A stretch of 5,582 bases of DNA from JAIVGV01 sp035295985 (GTDB lineage Bacteria > Acidobacteriota > Blastocatellia > Pyrinomonadales > Pyrinomonadaceae), in contig DATHBT010000130.1 in NCBI GenBank assembly GCA_035295985.1, forward strand, positions 1 to 5,582. Direction: 5' to 3'. Below the pieces are notes generated by a model. That model made no database searches. It was not told the DNA's origin and saw only the letters and a list, made by a program, of their open reading frames with translations. Position 1 is the first letter of the stretch. Each line of letters begins with the position of its first letter. Shown here in pieces: positions 1 through 5,582 of this stretch. The position numbers and the translations under genes were made by a program.

Positions 1-71
1 TGACCGCGGAGGGGCGCGGGCCTGCCAGTTTTGGGCCTACGTTCGGGGCGTCCGCGCGCTGCGGTTTAGGA

Positions 72-100
72 TTTAGGCCTCGCCGCAACGAATTTATAAC
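72..100 (+). promoter_or_regulatory. Possible sigma70-like promoter (weak)
   Basis: TATAAC at 95-100 matches the -10 consensus in five of six positions and sits in the most AT-rich patch of the leader. At 17-base spacing the upstream hexamer is TTTAGG (72-77), a poor -35 element with three of six matches. This would give a leader of roughly 200 bases. An alternative is TTGACG (123-128), 16 bases before GATTCT (145-150), which has a good -35 and a poor -10. Neither can be preferred from sequence alone. Confidence 0.25.
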
Positions 101-232
101 GCGGTCGCACCCGAAAGATCGTTTGACGCTACCCCGCAGGGCCGGATTCTCAAGTCTGCCTCAAGGGGCGCGACCTAATCTGTGCGCGCAAACGAAAAGG
201 ATTCCGAGTAGCACATCTCCGCCCCGAATTAC

Positions 233-260
233 TGCCGGCCGCCGCGCGTCGCCGCCGGCA
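233..260 (+). repeat. GC-rich inverted repeat in the leader
   Basis: TGCCGGC at 233-239 is the exact reverse complement of GCCGGCA at 254-260, with a 14-base GC-rich spacer that can add a few further pairs. It could fold as a hairpin in the 5' leader about 40 bases before the ribosome binding site. No T-run follows, so it is not a typical intrinsic terminator. In sequence this GC-rich a 7-bp match can arise by chance. Confidence 0.3.
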
Positions 261-298
261 CGAGCCTTCGCCATCGGTTTACAAGGAAGTCTTGCCCT

Positions 299-304
299 GG
301 AGGG
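299..304 (+). promoter_or_regulatory. Shine-Dalgarno sequence for the protease gene
   Basis: GGAGGG ends 7 bases before the ATG at 312. GGAGG is a perfect complement to the 16S rRNA anti-Shine-Dalgarno core, and the spacing is near optimal. It decides the start in favour of 312 over the TTG at 123, the only upstream TTG in this open frame, which has no comparable site before it. Confidence 0.8.
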
Positions 305-311
305 TACTCAT

Positions 312-404
312 ATGTTGAAGCGCAGAATCTTCTGGACGGCGGCCGTCGCGCTGCTCGTCTTCGCGGTCGTCCTGCCCGCCGTCTTCGCGCCGAGCGCCGA
401 CGCC
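312..404 (+). other. Sec signal peptide (residues 1-31)
   Basis: The protein begins MLKRR, a basic n-region, followed by a hydrophobic core at residues 6-21 (rich in A, V, L, F and W). Small-residue cleavage sites follow: V-F-A after residue 26, or A-D-A after residue 31. There is no lipobox cysteine, so signal peptidase I cleavage and release from the inner membrane are expected. Which of the two sites is used cannot be decided by eye. Confidence 0.85.
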
Positions 405-3400
405 GTGTTCGCAGACGCCGTCATCCAGACGCCGGACGGGGGGCAGCGCCCGTCGCAGAAGGACGTGCGCTGGGGTATGGCCGACGCGGCCAAGGCAGCC
501 GTCAAGGCTTCGGCCGCGCAGGTCGAGAAGCTGGCCGCCTTGCAGCGTGAGGTCGGCTCTGCGCTTACAGTGAGCTATAACCCGCTGACGGGTACGCCGA
601 GCGCCCTCTACACACGCGAGGGCTACCTCACGGGCTCGAGCGCGCAAGACCCGGACGCGGTCGCGCGCGAGTTCGTTTCACGCTGGCGCGACGTCTTCCG
701 CTTCGGCGACGAAGACCTGAAGAACCTCGCCGTCAAGAGCCGCTCCTACATCCCCGACTCGGGCACGACCGTCATCGTCTATCAGCAGCGGCTCGACGGC
801 CTGCGCTACTTTCAGGGTGAGGTGCAGGCAAACGTCAACCGCGACGGCCGGCTGATGTTCGTTGGCGGCACGAGCTTCCCGGCGGTGAAGGTGACGAACT
901 CGGAGTCAATCTCGGCGGACGCTGCTGTCGCCGCGGCGGCGCGCGAGATGGGGATCGAGGGTTGGTCGGCCACGCCGCTCGGCCGGGCCGAAGTCCTCGC
1001 CACCTTCGGCGATGTGGAGCGGCAGTACGATGGGGGCGTGCGCTTCTCCGGCGGCGGGGTCTTCTCGGATGACATCGACGTAACGCGCACGCTCTTCCCC
1101 GTGGGTTCGACCGCGCGCGTCGCCTACAGGTTCCAGCTCACGACGCCGCAGTACCAGAACATCGTCTGGGATCTCATCGTGGACGCGCAGACGGGTGAGG
1201 TGCTGCGTCGCATGAGCCTGACGATGTTCCACCGGAGCAAGCCGCCGCGGGAGGGTGATTCCGGCGGGGCTAAGCCCTCGTTCGGCCCGCCAGGCGGGGG
1301 CCCGATTGACAGCCGGCGCGGGATGTTCCGCCCCGACCTCCAGAGTATGGTCGAGGGCTTCAACCCCGCCGGGACGGCCCAGGCCAAAGTCTTCGACGCG
1401 GCGCCGACTGCGCTCGGCGGCCGCAGGTCGTGCACCTACAACCCGCCGTTCACATCGCCGGCGGCTTGCAACCCCAATACGGGCACAATCGGGCCAGCCT
1501 ACGGTCGCCCGGCGCAGCGCGGTCAGCGGCCCGGTTACCGTGCCGACGTGCCCAAGCCCGCTACCGTCTCGCGTCAGGACGGCCGCGGCTTCATGGAGGG
1601 CATGGTGCGTGCCCGCATCGAGAACCCTTTCTCGATCACCGGCGGCCCACTCTTCGCGCAGATCTACAATACGCCTTTCGGCCAGGTGTTACGTGGGATG
1701 CCGGACGCCGCCAACCCCTCGGCCGGCTCGCCTTTCGGCTGGTACTACCTGCCGACCGACACGGGCGGCGCCGAGATTTCGTCGTCGGACGAGAACACGA
1801 CCCGCGCCGCCACGCGCGCCTACGGCTACACGATGGCCCAAGAGGCGAAGCGGCGTAACGTACCCGAGAACTCGCCCGTCCCCTGCACGGGCGACCCGCG
1901 TGAGTGTGACCAACCCTTCTCGGCCACGCTCACGCCGCTCGCCGCGCCCGTCACGCTGCCCGACGGCCGCACGCTCACGCAGGTCTTCCAGTCGAACTAC
2001 ACGGAGGGGAACAACGTCCTCGCCTCCGACGACCGCGCCAACGACAACGCGGCGACCAACGGCATCCGCGGCTACGACCCGGGCCGGCTCTTCACCGACG
2101 ACTATTTCACCTTCACGAACGGGTACGAGTTCGGCGGCCAGGACGCGATCTGCAACAACCCCGCGGGCATCGGCCCCTGCGCGCCGTTGCTCAACGTCAA
2201 CTCGGTGACTTACCCCGCGTCGTCCAACCCGGACGTTTACCCGGCCACGCTGTCCCTCTTCTACTACAACAACATCCTCCACGATTACTTCTACGAGCTC
2301 GGCTTCACCGAGGCCCTGTTCAACTTCCAGCAGGACAACTTCGGGCGCGGCGGCGTCGGGCGCGACGGCGTCATGGCGGAGGTGCATGACGGCTCCGGCA
2401 CGGACAACGCCAACATGACGCCGTCGGCCGAGGGCTCGCGGCCGAAGATGCAGATGTACCTCTTCACCGAGGCGGGCTTCCGCCGCGCCGACGGCTCGTT
2501 CGACTTCGACGTGGTGGCGCACGAGCTGATGCACGCGATCAACAACCGCGCCGTCGGCAAGGGCGCCACCAGTTGCGTCGGCAACCCCGTGGTCGGCGAG
2601 TCGGGCGGGCAGGGCGAGGGCTGGGGCGATTATCTCGCCTTCTCGATGGCCGACGACGACGTCATCGGCGAGTACGTGACGGGCGAGTTCGACGTCGGCA
2701 TCCGCCGCCTCCCGGCCACCAACTACCGCTGGTCCTACGCCTCGATCAACGGCAACGGGCTATCGCGCCGCGACCGCTCCTACAACCCGACAGCCGTCCC
2801 CGATCCCGATCCGGGCGCCATCCCCTTCGAGACGCACGACACGGGCGAGGTCTGGGCCGCGATCCTCTGGGACATGCGCGAGCTCCTGATCATGAAGGAT
2901 CCGAACGGCGTCTTCTACGACGGCACGCGCCGCCTCGACACGGGCCTCGTCCCCACGGGCACGGAGTTCTACATCGGCCCGCGCAAGGTGCGCTCGGTCG
3001 ATAACGTCCACCCCATCGAATACCGCAACATCCTCCGCAACCCGAATTTCGACACGACGACCGACGCGACTGGGATGCTCGACGGCATAATCCCGAACAT
3101 CGTCCCAGCCCGCCACATCGTCCGGCCCGGACTCATCGCCGCCGAGGTTCAGGCCGCGGCCGGCGGCCGGACGGGGCCGCTCGCCACGGCCGTCTCGAAC
3201 GGCGCGCGGCTCGCCGATAAGCTCATGCTGCGCGGGATGCAGTTGGACAGGTGCGGGCCGACCTTCGTATCCTCCCGCGACTCGATCCTGGCGGCCGACC
3301 GCGAGCTGACGGGCGGCGAGAACCGCGCCATCATCTGGCGCGCCTTCGCCAGCCACGGCGTCGGCGTGCTCGCCGAGTCCCGGTCGGGCGGCGGCGGCAC

Positions 3401-5582
3401 CTCCGGCATCGGCGTCGGCAGCCCCGGCACCGTCGTCGAGGACTTCTCCGTCCCGGCGGGCGTCACGGCCTGCGAGCAGCAGGGGCCGCTGCCCGCGCCC
3501 GCCTTCGCGCTCTCGAACACGAAGCCCAACACCGTCACCGTCACGATCAACGGCGGCCAGCCCGTCTCCGGTGCGGCCCGCTACCTGATCTCGCGCGCCG
3601 AAAACCCGAACGGGCCGTTCACCATCGTGGGCAACATCCCGGCCTCGCAGACGACCTTCGACGACAACAACGGCGGCGCGGGGCTGCTCCTCAACAAGAC
3701 TTACTACTACCAGGTGCGGGCCACCCGCGACAACGGGGCCGAGTGTGTCTCGACCTCCTCGACGCAAAGCATCACCGTGACCGTGGGCGAAGCGATCAAG
3801 CCGCCGCCGATCTTCAACGGCGTCACCGAAGTCTTCGATCCCAAGTCTTGCACGACGCTGGTCGTCGGCTGGGGGCCGGCCACGGCGACCCACCAGACGG
3901 CGAACATCGTTTACGACGTTTACCGCTCCGAGGTGGCGACCGATCCCGGCCCGCGCGTCGGCAACCCGACCGCCGACACGCACGCGCCGCTCGAGCCGAC
4001 CTTCGAGCCGACGGCAGCGAACCGAGTGGCCGAGGGCATCACGGGCCTCTCCTTCACCGACACGAACCTCCGTCATAACCGCGTTTACTACTACATCGTG
4101 CAGGCCCGCGACCTCAACTCCGGCCTAAAGGACACGAACGACACGGGCAACCGCAAGGCGGATTTCAACGCCCCGTCGTCGCCGGCCGTAACTAACGCGC
4201 CCGTCTTCGCCCTGGAGGACTTCGAGAACGCGTCGGCCAACGGGCGCTTCACGCCGCCGCTCGTGGAGGGCTCGACGCCGGGCAATCCGCAGGCCGAAAT
4301 CCCGGCCTTCCAGCGCGTCCGTGGAGTCACTATCTCAACCGGCTCCGACACGACGACCACCTCGACGGTCATGTACGCGCCCGACTACAACCCGGCCGAC
4401 GCGACCGAGGCCAACTGCGGCTCGACCGGCGGCGCCCAGAGCGACTTCTCGACCACCATCGGCCCGGTCACGCTGACGCAGACTTCCGTGATGGAGTTCG
4501 ACCACTTCTTCGTCACAGAGGAGGCGTTCGACGGCGGCGTGCTCGAAATCAAGGTCGGCGGCGACGCGGCCTTCAACTCCACGCCCTACCCGGACGAGGT
4601 GACCACCTTCGATCTGGGCAACTTCATCGTCGAGGGGAGCTACAACAGCCGCCTCAACGGCGGCGGCTCGGCCCTCGAAGGGCGGCGAGCCTACTCCGGC
4701 TCGAAGCCGATCCTGCACCACGTCCGCATCCCGCTCGAAGCCTTCGCGCCCGGCGGGCGCCACAACCCGGCGGGCCTGCCCGTCCGCATCCGCTTCCGCA
4801 TGACCTCGGACGTGCTGAGCGTCCCGTCGTGCAACGCCGGCTGGTTCATAGACAACCTCGTCGTCAACAACCTCGACCCGGCGGCCTGCCCCGCCGCGAC
4901 GCCGACGCCCACTCCGACGCCCACTCCGACGGCCACACCGACGCCGACCGCGACGCCGACGCCGACGGCAACCCCGACCCCGACGGCTACTCCTACGCCG
5001 ACGGCTACTCCTACGCCTACTGCGACGCCGACGCCGACGCCGGCGCCGTCGCCGACGATTCAGTTCAGCAGCGCCGCGCAGCAGGTCTCGGAGTCGAGCC
5101 AGAGCGTGACCGTGACCGTCTTCCGCACGGGCGACAACCTCGCCCTGTCGGGCGAGAGCACGGTGGATTTCGCCACGAGCGAGGGCGGGGCCGGCGTGAG
5201 GTGCGACGCCGTGACGGGTCAGGCGACCGAGCGCTGCGACTTCGAGACGGCCGTCGGCACGCTGCGCTTCGCGCCCGGCGAGAAGATCAAGGACATCGTG
5301 ATCTTCCTCTGGGACGACGCGCACCCGGACGGCGACGAGACCTTCACCGTCACCCTCAGCAACGCCTCGGGAGCCAACATCGGCCCGCCGAGCGTGGTAA
5401 CCGTCACCGTCACAGACAACGGCGACGCCGCGGCGGATGCCAACCCGATCGACGTGGACGACTACTTCGTGCGGATGCACTACCTGGACTTCCTCTACCG
5501 CGAGCCGGAGGAGTCGGGGCGCCAGGCGTGGCTCGGCGTGCTGCGGGGCTGCCCGAACCAGTTCAACCGCGATCAGCGCAAC
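312..5582 (+). CDS. Secreted multidomain fungalysin-type (M36) zinc metalloprotease, 3' partial
   Basis: Predicted extracellular endopeptidase of family M36. The frame from the ATG at 312 runs 1,757 codons without a stop to the window edge. Order by residue: signal peptide 1-31; propeptide about 84-304; catalytic domain about 431-1023, with zinc ligands H737, H741 and probably E769 and catalytic E738; two Fn3-like domains (1061-1159, 1163-1282); beta-sandwich 1295-1523; Thr-Pro linker 1529-1582; Calx-beta 1583-1703; start of a DUF4214-like module from 1714. The start is chosen because GGAGGG lies 7 bases upstream and a classical signal peptide begins exactly there. The same frame is open back to base 3, but that stretch has no ATG or GTG and its composition does not look coding. 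Fungal M36 enzymes end soon after the catalytic domain, so the roughly 730-residue C-terminal extension seen here is large. The natural substrate cannot be told from sequence. Family assignment is firm; the organism assignment to Acidobacteriota is inference. Confidence 0.93.
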   Translation, partial: MLKRRIFWTAAVALLVFAVVLPAVFAPSADAVFADAVIQTPDGGQRPSQKDVRWGMADAAKAAVKASAAQVEKLAALQREVGSALTVSYNPLTGTPSALYTREGYLTGSSAQDPDAVAREFVSRWRDVFRFGDEDLKNLAVKSRSYIPDSGTTVIVYQQRLDGLRYFQGEVQANVNRDGRLMFVGGTSFPAVKVTNSESISADAAVAAAAREMGIEGWSATPLGRAEVLATFGDVERQYDGGVRFSGGGVFSDDIDVTRTLFPVGSTARVAYRFQLTTPQYQNIVWDLIVDAQTGEVLRRMSLTMFHRSKPPREGDSGGAKPSFGPPGGGPIDSRRGMFRPDLQSMVEGFNPAGTAQAKVFDAAPTALGGRRSCTYNPPFTSPAACNPNTGTIGPAYGRPAQRGQRPGYRADVPKPATVSRQDGRGFMEGMVRARIENPFSITGGPLFAQIYNTPFGQVLRGMPDAANPSAGSPFGWYYLPTDTGGAEISSSDENTTRAATRAYGYTMAQEAKRRNVPENSPVPCTGDPRECDQPFSATLTPLAAPVTLPDGRTLTQVFQSNYTEGNNVLASDDRANDNAATNGIRGYDPGRLFTDDYFTFTNGYEFGGQDAICNNPAGIGPCAPLLNVNSVTYPASSNPDVYPATLSLFYYNNILHDYFYELGFTEALFNFQQDNFGRGGVGRDGVMAEVHDGSGTDNANMTPSAEGSRPKMQMYLFTEAGFRRADGSFDFDVVAHELMHAINNRAVGKGATSCVGNPVVGESGGQGEGWGDYLAFSMADDDVIGEYVTGEFDVGIRRLPATNYRWSYASINGNGLSRRDRSYNPTAVPDPDPGAIPFETHDTGEVWAAILWDMRELLIMKDPNGVFYDGTRRLDTGLVPTGTEFYIGPRKVRSVDNVHPIEYRNILRNPNFDTTTDATGMLDGIIPNIVPARHIVRPGLIAAEVQAAAGGRTGPLATAVSNGARLADKLMLRGMQLDRCGPTFVSSRDSILAADRELTGGENRAIIWRAFASHGVGVLAESRSGGGGTSGIGVGSPGTVVEDFSVPAGVTACEQQGPLPAPAFALSNTKPNTVTVTINGGQPVSGAARYLISRAENPNGPFTIVGNIPASQTTFDDNNGGAGLLLNKTYYYQVRATRDNGAECVSTSSTQSITVTVGEAIKPPPIFNGVTEVFDPKSCTTLVVGWGPATATHQTANIVYDVYRSEVATDPGPRVGNPTADTHAPLEPTFEPTAANRVAEGITGLSFTDTNLRHNRVYYYIVQARDLNSGLKDTNDTGNRKADFNAPSSPAVTNAPVFALEDFENASANGRFTPPLVEGSTPGNPQAEIPAFQRVRGVTISTGSDTTTTSTVMYAPDYNPADATEANCGSTGGAQSDFSTTIGPVTLTQTSVMEFDHFFVTEEAFDGGVLEIKVGGDAAFNSTPYPDEVTTFDLGNFIVEGSYNSRLNGGGSALEGRRAYSGSKPILHHVRIPLEAFAPGGRHNPAGLPVRIRFRMTSDVLSVPSCNAGWFIDNLVVNNLDPAACPAATPTPTPTPTPTATPTPTATPTPTATPTPTATPTPTATPTPTATPTPTPAPSPTIQFSSAAQQVSESSQSVTVTVFRTGDNLALSGESTVDFATSEGGAGVRCDAVTGQATERCDFETAVGTLRFAPGEKIKDIVIFLWDDAHPDGDETFTVTLSNASGANIGPPSVVTVTVTDNGDAAADANPIDVDDYFVRMHYLDFLYREPEESGRQAWLGVLRGCPNQFNRDQRN
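561..1223 (+). other. FTP/PepSY-type inhibitory propeptide (residues 84-304)
   Basis: Residues 142-193 have the FTP (fungalysin/thermolysin propeptide) pattern: a strand, then VIVYQQRLDGLRYFQGEVQA, then a 'V-N-x-D-G-R-L' strand and the closing 'GGTSFP'. Residues 197-304 resemble the following PepSY-like part: a helix with SADAAVAAAAREMG, a processed-substrate-like strand VAYRFQLTT, and the ending 'W-D-L-I-V-D-A-Q-T-G-E-V-L-R-R'. In M36 and M4 proteases this segment acts as intramolecular chaperone and inhibitor and is removed on maturation. The cleavage point cannot be identified here; the Gly/Pro-rich stretch at about 305-345 is a plausible hinge. Confidence 0.8.
1602..3380 (+). other. M36 (fungalysin) catalytic domain (residues about 431-1023)
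   Basis: Recognisable M36 landmarks in order are: SPFGW (473-477), GNNV (566-569), LFYYNNILHDYFYELGF (about 649-665), DNFGRGG followed by AEVHDGSG and NANMTP, MQMYLF, the zinc site HELMHAINNR (737-746), SGGQGEGWGDY (E769 as the likely third zinc ligand), HDTGEVWAAILWD (842-854) and the closing WRAFASHGVGV (about 1009-1019). The HExxH histidines bind zinc and E738 is the general base by family analogy. Two departures stand out. The usual HEYxHG reads HELMHA, and about 60 extra residues separate SPFGW from GNNV. All ligands are intact, so an active enzyme is expected. Confidence 0.9.
3492..3788 (+). other. Fibronectin-III-like domain 1 (residues 1061-1159)
   Basis: It follows a Gly/Ser-rich linker after the catalytic core. 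The segment starts PAPAFALSNTKPNTVTVTI, contains RYLISRAENPNGPFTIVGNI, and has the Fn3-typical F-G region with NKTYYYQVRATRDNGAEC before a final strand ending ITVTVG. Roughly 100 residues and an alternating strand pattern fit an Fn3 fold. Such domains in secreted bacterial hydrolases act as spacers or binding modules. A specific ligand cannot be inferred. Confidence 0.65.
3798..4157 (+). other. Fibronectin-III-like domain 2 (residues 1163-1282)
   Basis: The strand pattern is similar to the preceding domain, with TTLVVGWGPA, IVYDVYRSEV and NRVYYYIVQARDLNSG in the same relative order. It is about 20 residues longer, because a Pro/Thr-rich loop (around residues 1215-1240) lies between the central strands. 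It sits directly behind domain 1 with almost no linker, so the two probably form a rigid pair. Confidence 0.6.
4194..4880 (+). other. Beta-sandwich (jelly-roll/MAM-like) domain (residues 1295-1523)
   Basis: A region of about 230 residues opening with APVFALEDFEN. It has MEFDHFFVTEEAFDGGVLEI and ends with VRIRFRMTSDVL...GWFIDNLVV. This 'F-D-H...DGG-x-x-E-I-K...R-F-R...G-W-F-I-D-N' pattern resembles carbohydrate- or calcium-binding jelly-roll modules found behind bacterial metalloproteases (M6/M36 type). It is therefore more likely a binding module than a second enzyme. The exact family cannot be named by eye. Confidence 0.5.
4896..5057 (+). repeat. Thr-Pro/Ala tandem-repeat linker (residues 1529-1582)
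   Basis: An 18-bp coding repeat gives the hexapeptide ATPTPT, with copies starting at 4932, 4950, 4968, 4986, 5004 and 5022. A shorter TP run (4896-4931) precedes them and a degenerate end (PAPSPT, 5040-5057) follows. The peptide is constant while codons vary (GCC/GCG/GCA/GCT for Ala; ACG/ACC/ACT/ACA for Thr). It is an extended, protease-resistant hinge separating the catalytic and Fn3 half from the Calx-beta and terminal module. Pro/Thr linkers of this kind are often glycosylated in secreted bacterial enzymes. Confidence 0.9.
5058..5420 (+). other. Calx-beta domain with cysteine loop (residues 1583-1703)
   Basis: It begins IQFSSAAQQVSESSQSVTVT and continues with VFRTG, the VDFATSEG strand, GTLRFAPGE (pre-calcium-site strand), the acidic DDAHPDGDETFTVTLSNASG motif and a final VTVTVTDN. 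These are the standard Calx-beta landmarks. The acidic DD...D-G-D-E segment is the expected calcium-binding part by family analogy. C1631 and C1642 lie in an inserted loop and could form a disulfide after export. Confidence 0.85.
5451..5582 (+). other. Start of DUF4214-like C-terminal module, cut by window edge (residues 1714-1757)
   Basis: The segment reads DVDDYFVRMHYLDFLYREPE followed by ESGRQAWLGVLRGCPNQFNR. The 'FVRxHYxDFLxREP...G...W' pattern is the first helical part of DUF4214-like modules. I recall these following Calx-beta domains in acidobacterial secreted proteins. The function is not established; a surface-attachment or sorting role is a guess from its terminal position. The rest of the module and the stop codon lie beyond the window. 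Confidence 0.65.

Larger units (their letters stand above)
1..311. other. Leader/intergenic region without a supported gene
   Basis: No coding region is supported here. Two of the three + frames are closed by stops within the first 80 bases. The third, in phase with the protease, is open but reads as a low-complexity Arg/Pro/Ser-rich string with mixed third positions and no export or domain signal. The stretch holds a short direct repeat (65-77), an AT-richer patch (about 88-100), weak promoter-like hexamers, a GC-rich inverted repeat (233-260) and the ribosome binding site. The window opens with TGA, but whether that is the stop of an upstream gene cannot be judged. Confidence 0.6.

Noticed and set aside
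1..3. TGA at the window start as stop of a preceding gene
   Set aside because: Only three bases are visible, so there is nothing to support it.
233..260. Inverted repeat considered as a terminator of an upstream gene
   Set aside because: No T-run follows the hairpin and no upstream coding region is visible. The short stem may be chance in GC-rich DNA.
1255..2208. 317-codon + strand frame rich in Arg, Thr, Ser and Pro
   Set aside because: It overlaps the protease in another phase, has no ribosome binding site or recognisable domain, and its composition is a frame-shift artefact of high-GC coding DNA.
1689..2534. 281-codon - strand frame
   Set aside because: It is antisense to conserved M36 motifs and its Val/Arg/Glu-rich composition is typical of a shadow frame.
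2760..4076. 438-codon open frame on the - strand
   Set aside because: It is exactly antisense to the M36 domain and Fn3 region. It is a low-complexity Arg/Val/Asp/Gly-rich translation, as expected from the complement of a GC-rich gene, with no domain or export signal.
4896..5057. Repeat array considered as CRISPR or a non-coding satellite
   Set aside because: The units are contiguous without spacers, stay in frame and encode a constant hexapeptide, so it is a protein linker.
4335..5480. 381-codon open frame on the - strand with a poly-arginine tract
   Set aside because: The arginine tract is only the reverse reading of the Thr-Pro codon repeat. The rest is the shadow of the beta-sandwich and Calx-beta coding region.

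Overview
The window is almost entirely one very large secreted-protein gene on the + strand. It starts at 312 and is still open at the last base (1,757 codons with no stop), so its 3' end lies outside the window. About 310 bases of apparently untranslated leader precede it. I see no other credible gene, no RNA gene, no mobile element and no CRISPR array. The sequence is strongly GC-rich, with G or C in most third codon positions. As a result, long open frames appear by chance on both strands.

The protein reads as a modular extracellular metalloprotease of the fungalysin type (peptidase family M36). In order it has: a Sec signal peptide; an FTP/PepSY-type inhibitory propeptide; an M36 catalytic domain with HELMH and a downstream GEGWGD motif; two fibronectin-III-like domains; a larger beta-sandwich domain; a Thr-Pro/Ala linker built from a repeated ATPTPT hexapeptide; a Calx-beta domain with an extra two-cysteine loop; and the beginning of a DUF4214-like module cut by the window edge.

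The Calx-beta domain followed by an 'NPID...YFVRMHYLDFLYREP' module is a combination I associate from memory with secreted proteins of Acidobacteriota (Blastocatellia/Pyrinomonadaceae). I therefore infer a high-GC acidobacterium or a metagenome-assembled relative. This assignment rests on recalled family patterns, not on a search.

Likely workings: the preproprotein is exported by Sec, the propeptide keeps the zinc protease inactive until it is removed, and the C-terminal modules probably serve in substrate binding, calcium-dependent stability, or retention at the cell surface. The leader holds a good Shine-Dalgarno sequence, a GC-rich hairpin and only weak promoter candidates. Nothing here amounts to a multi-gene novel system. 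What merits attention is the protein's architecture and a few unusual sub-regions.
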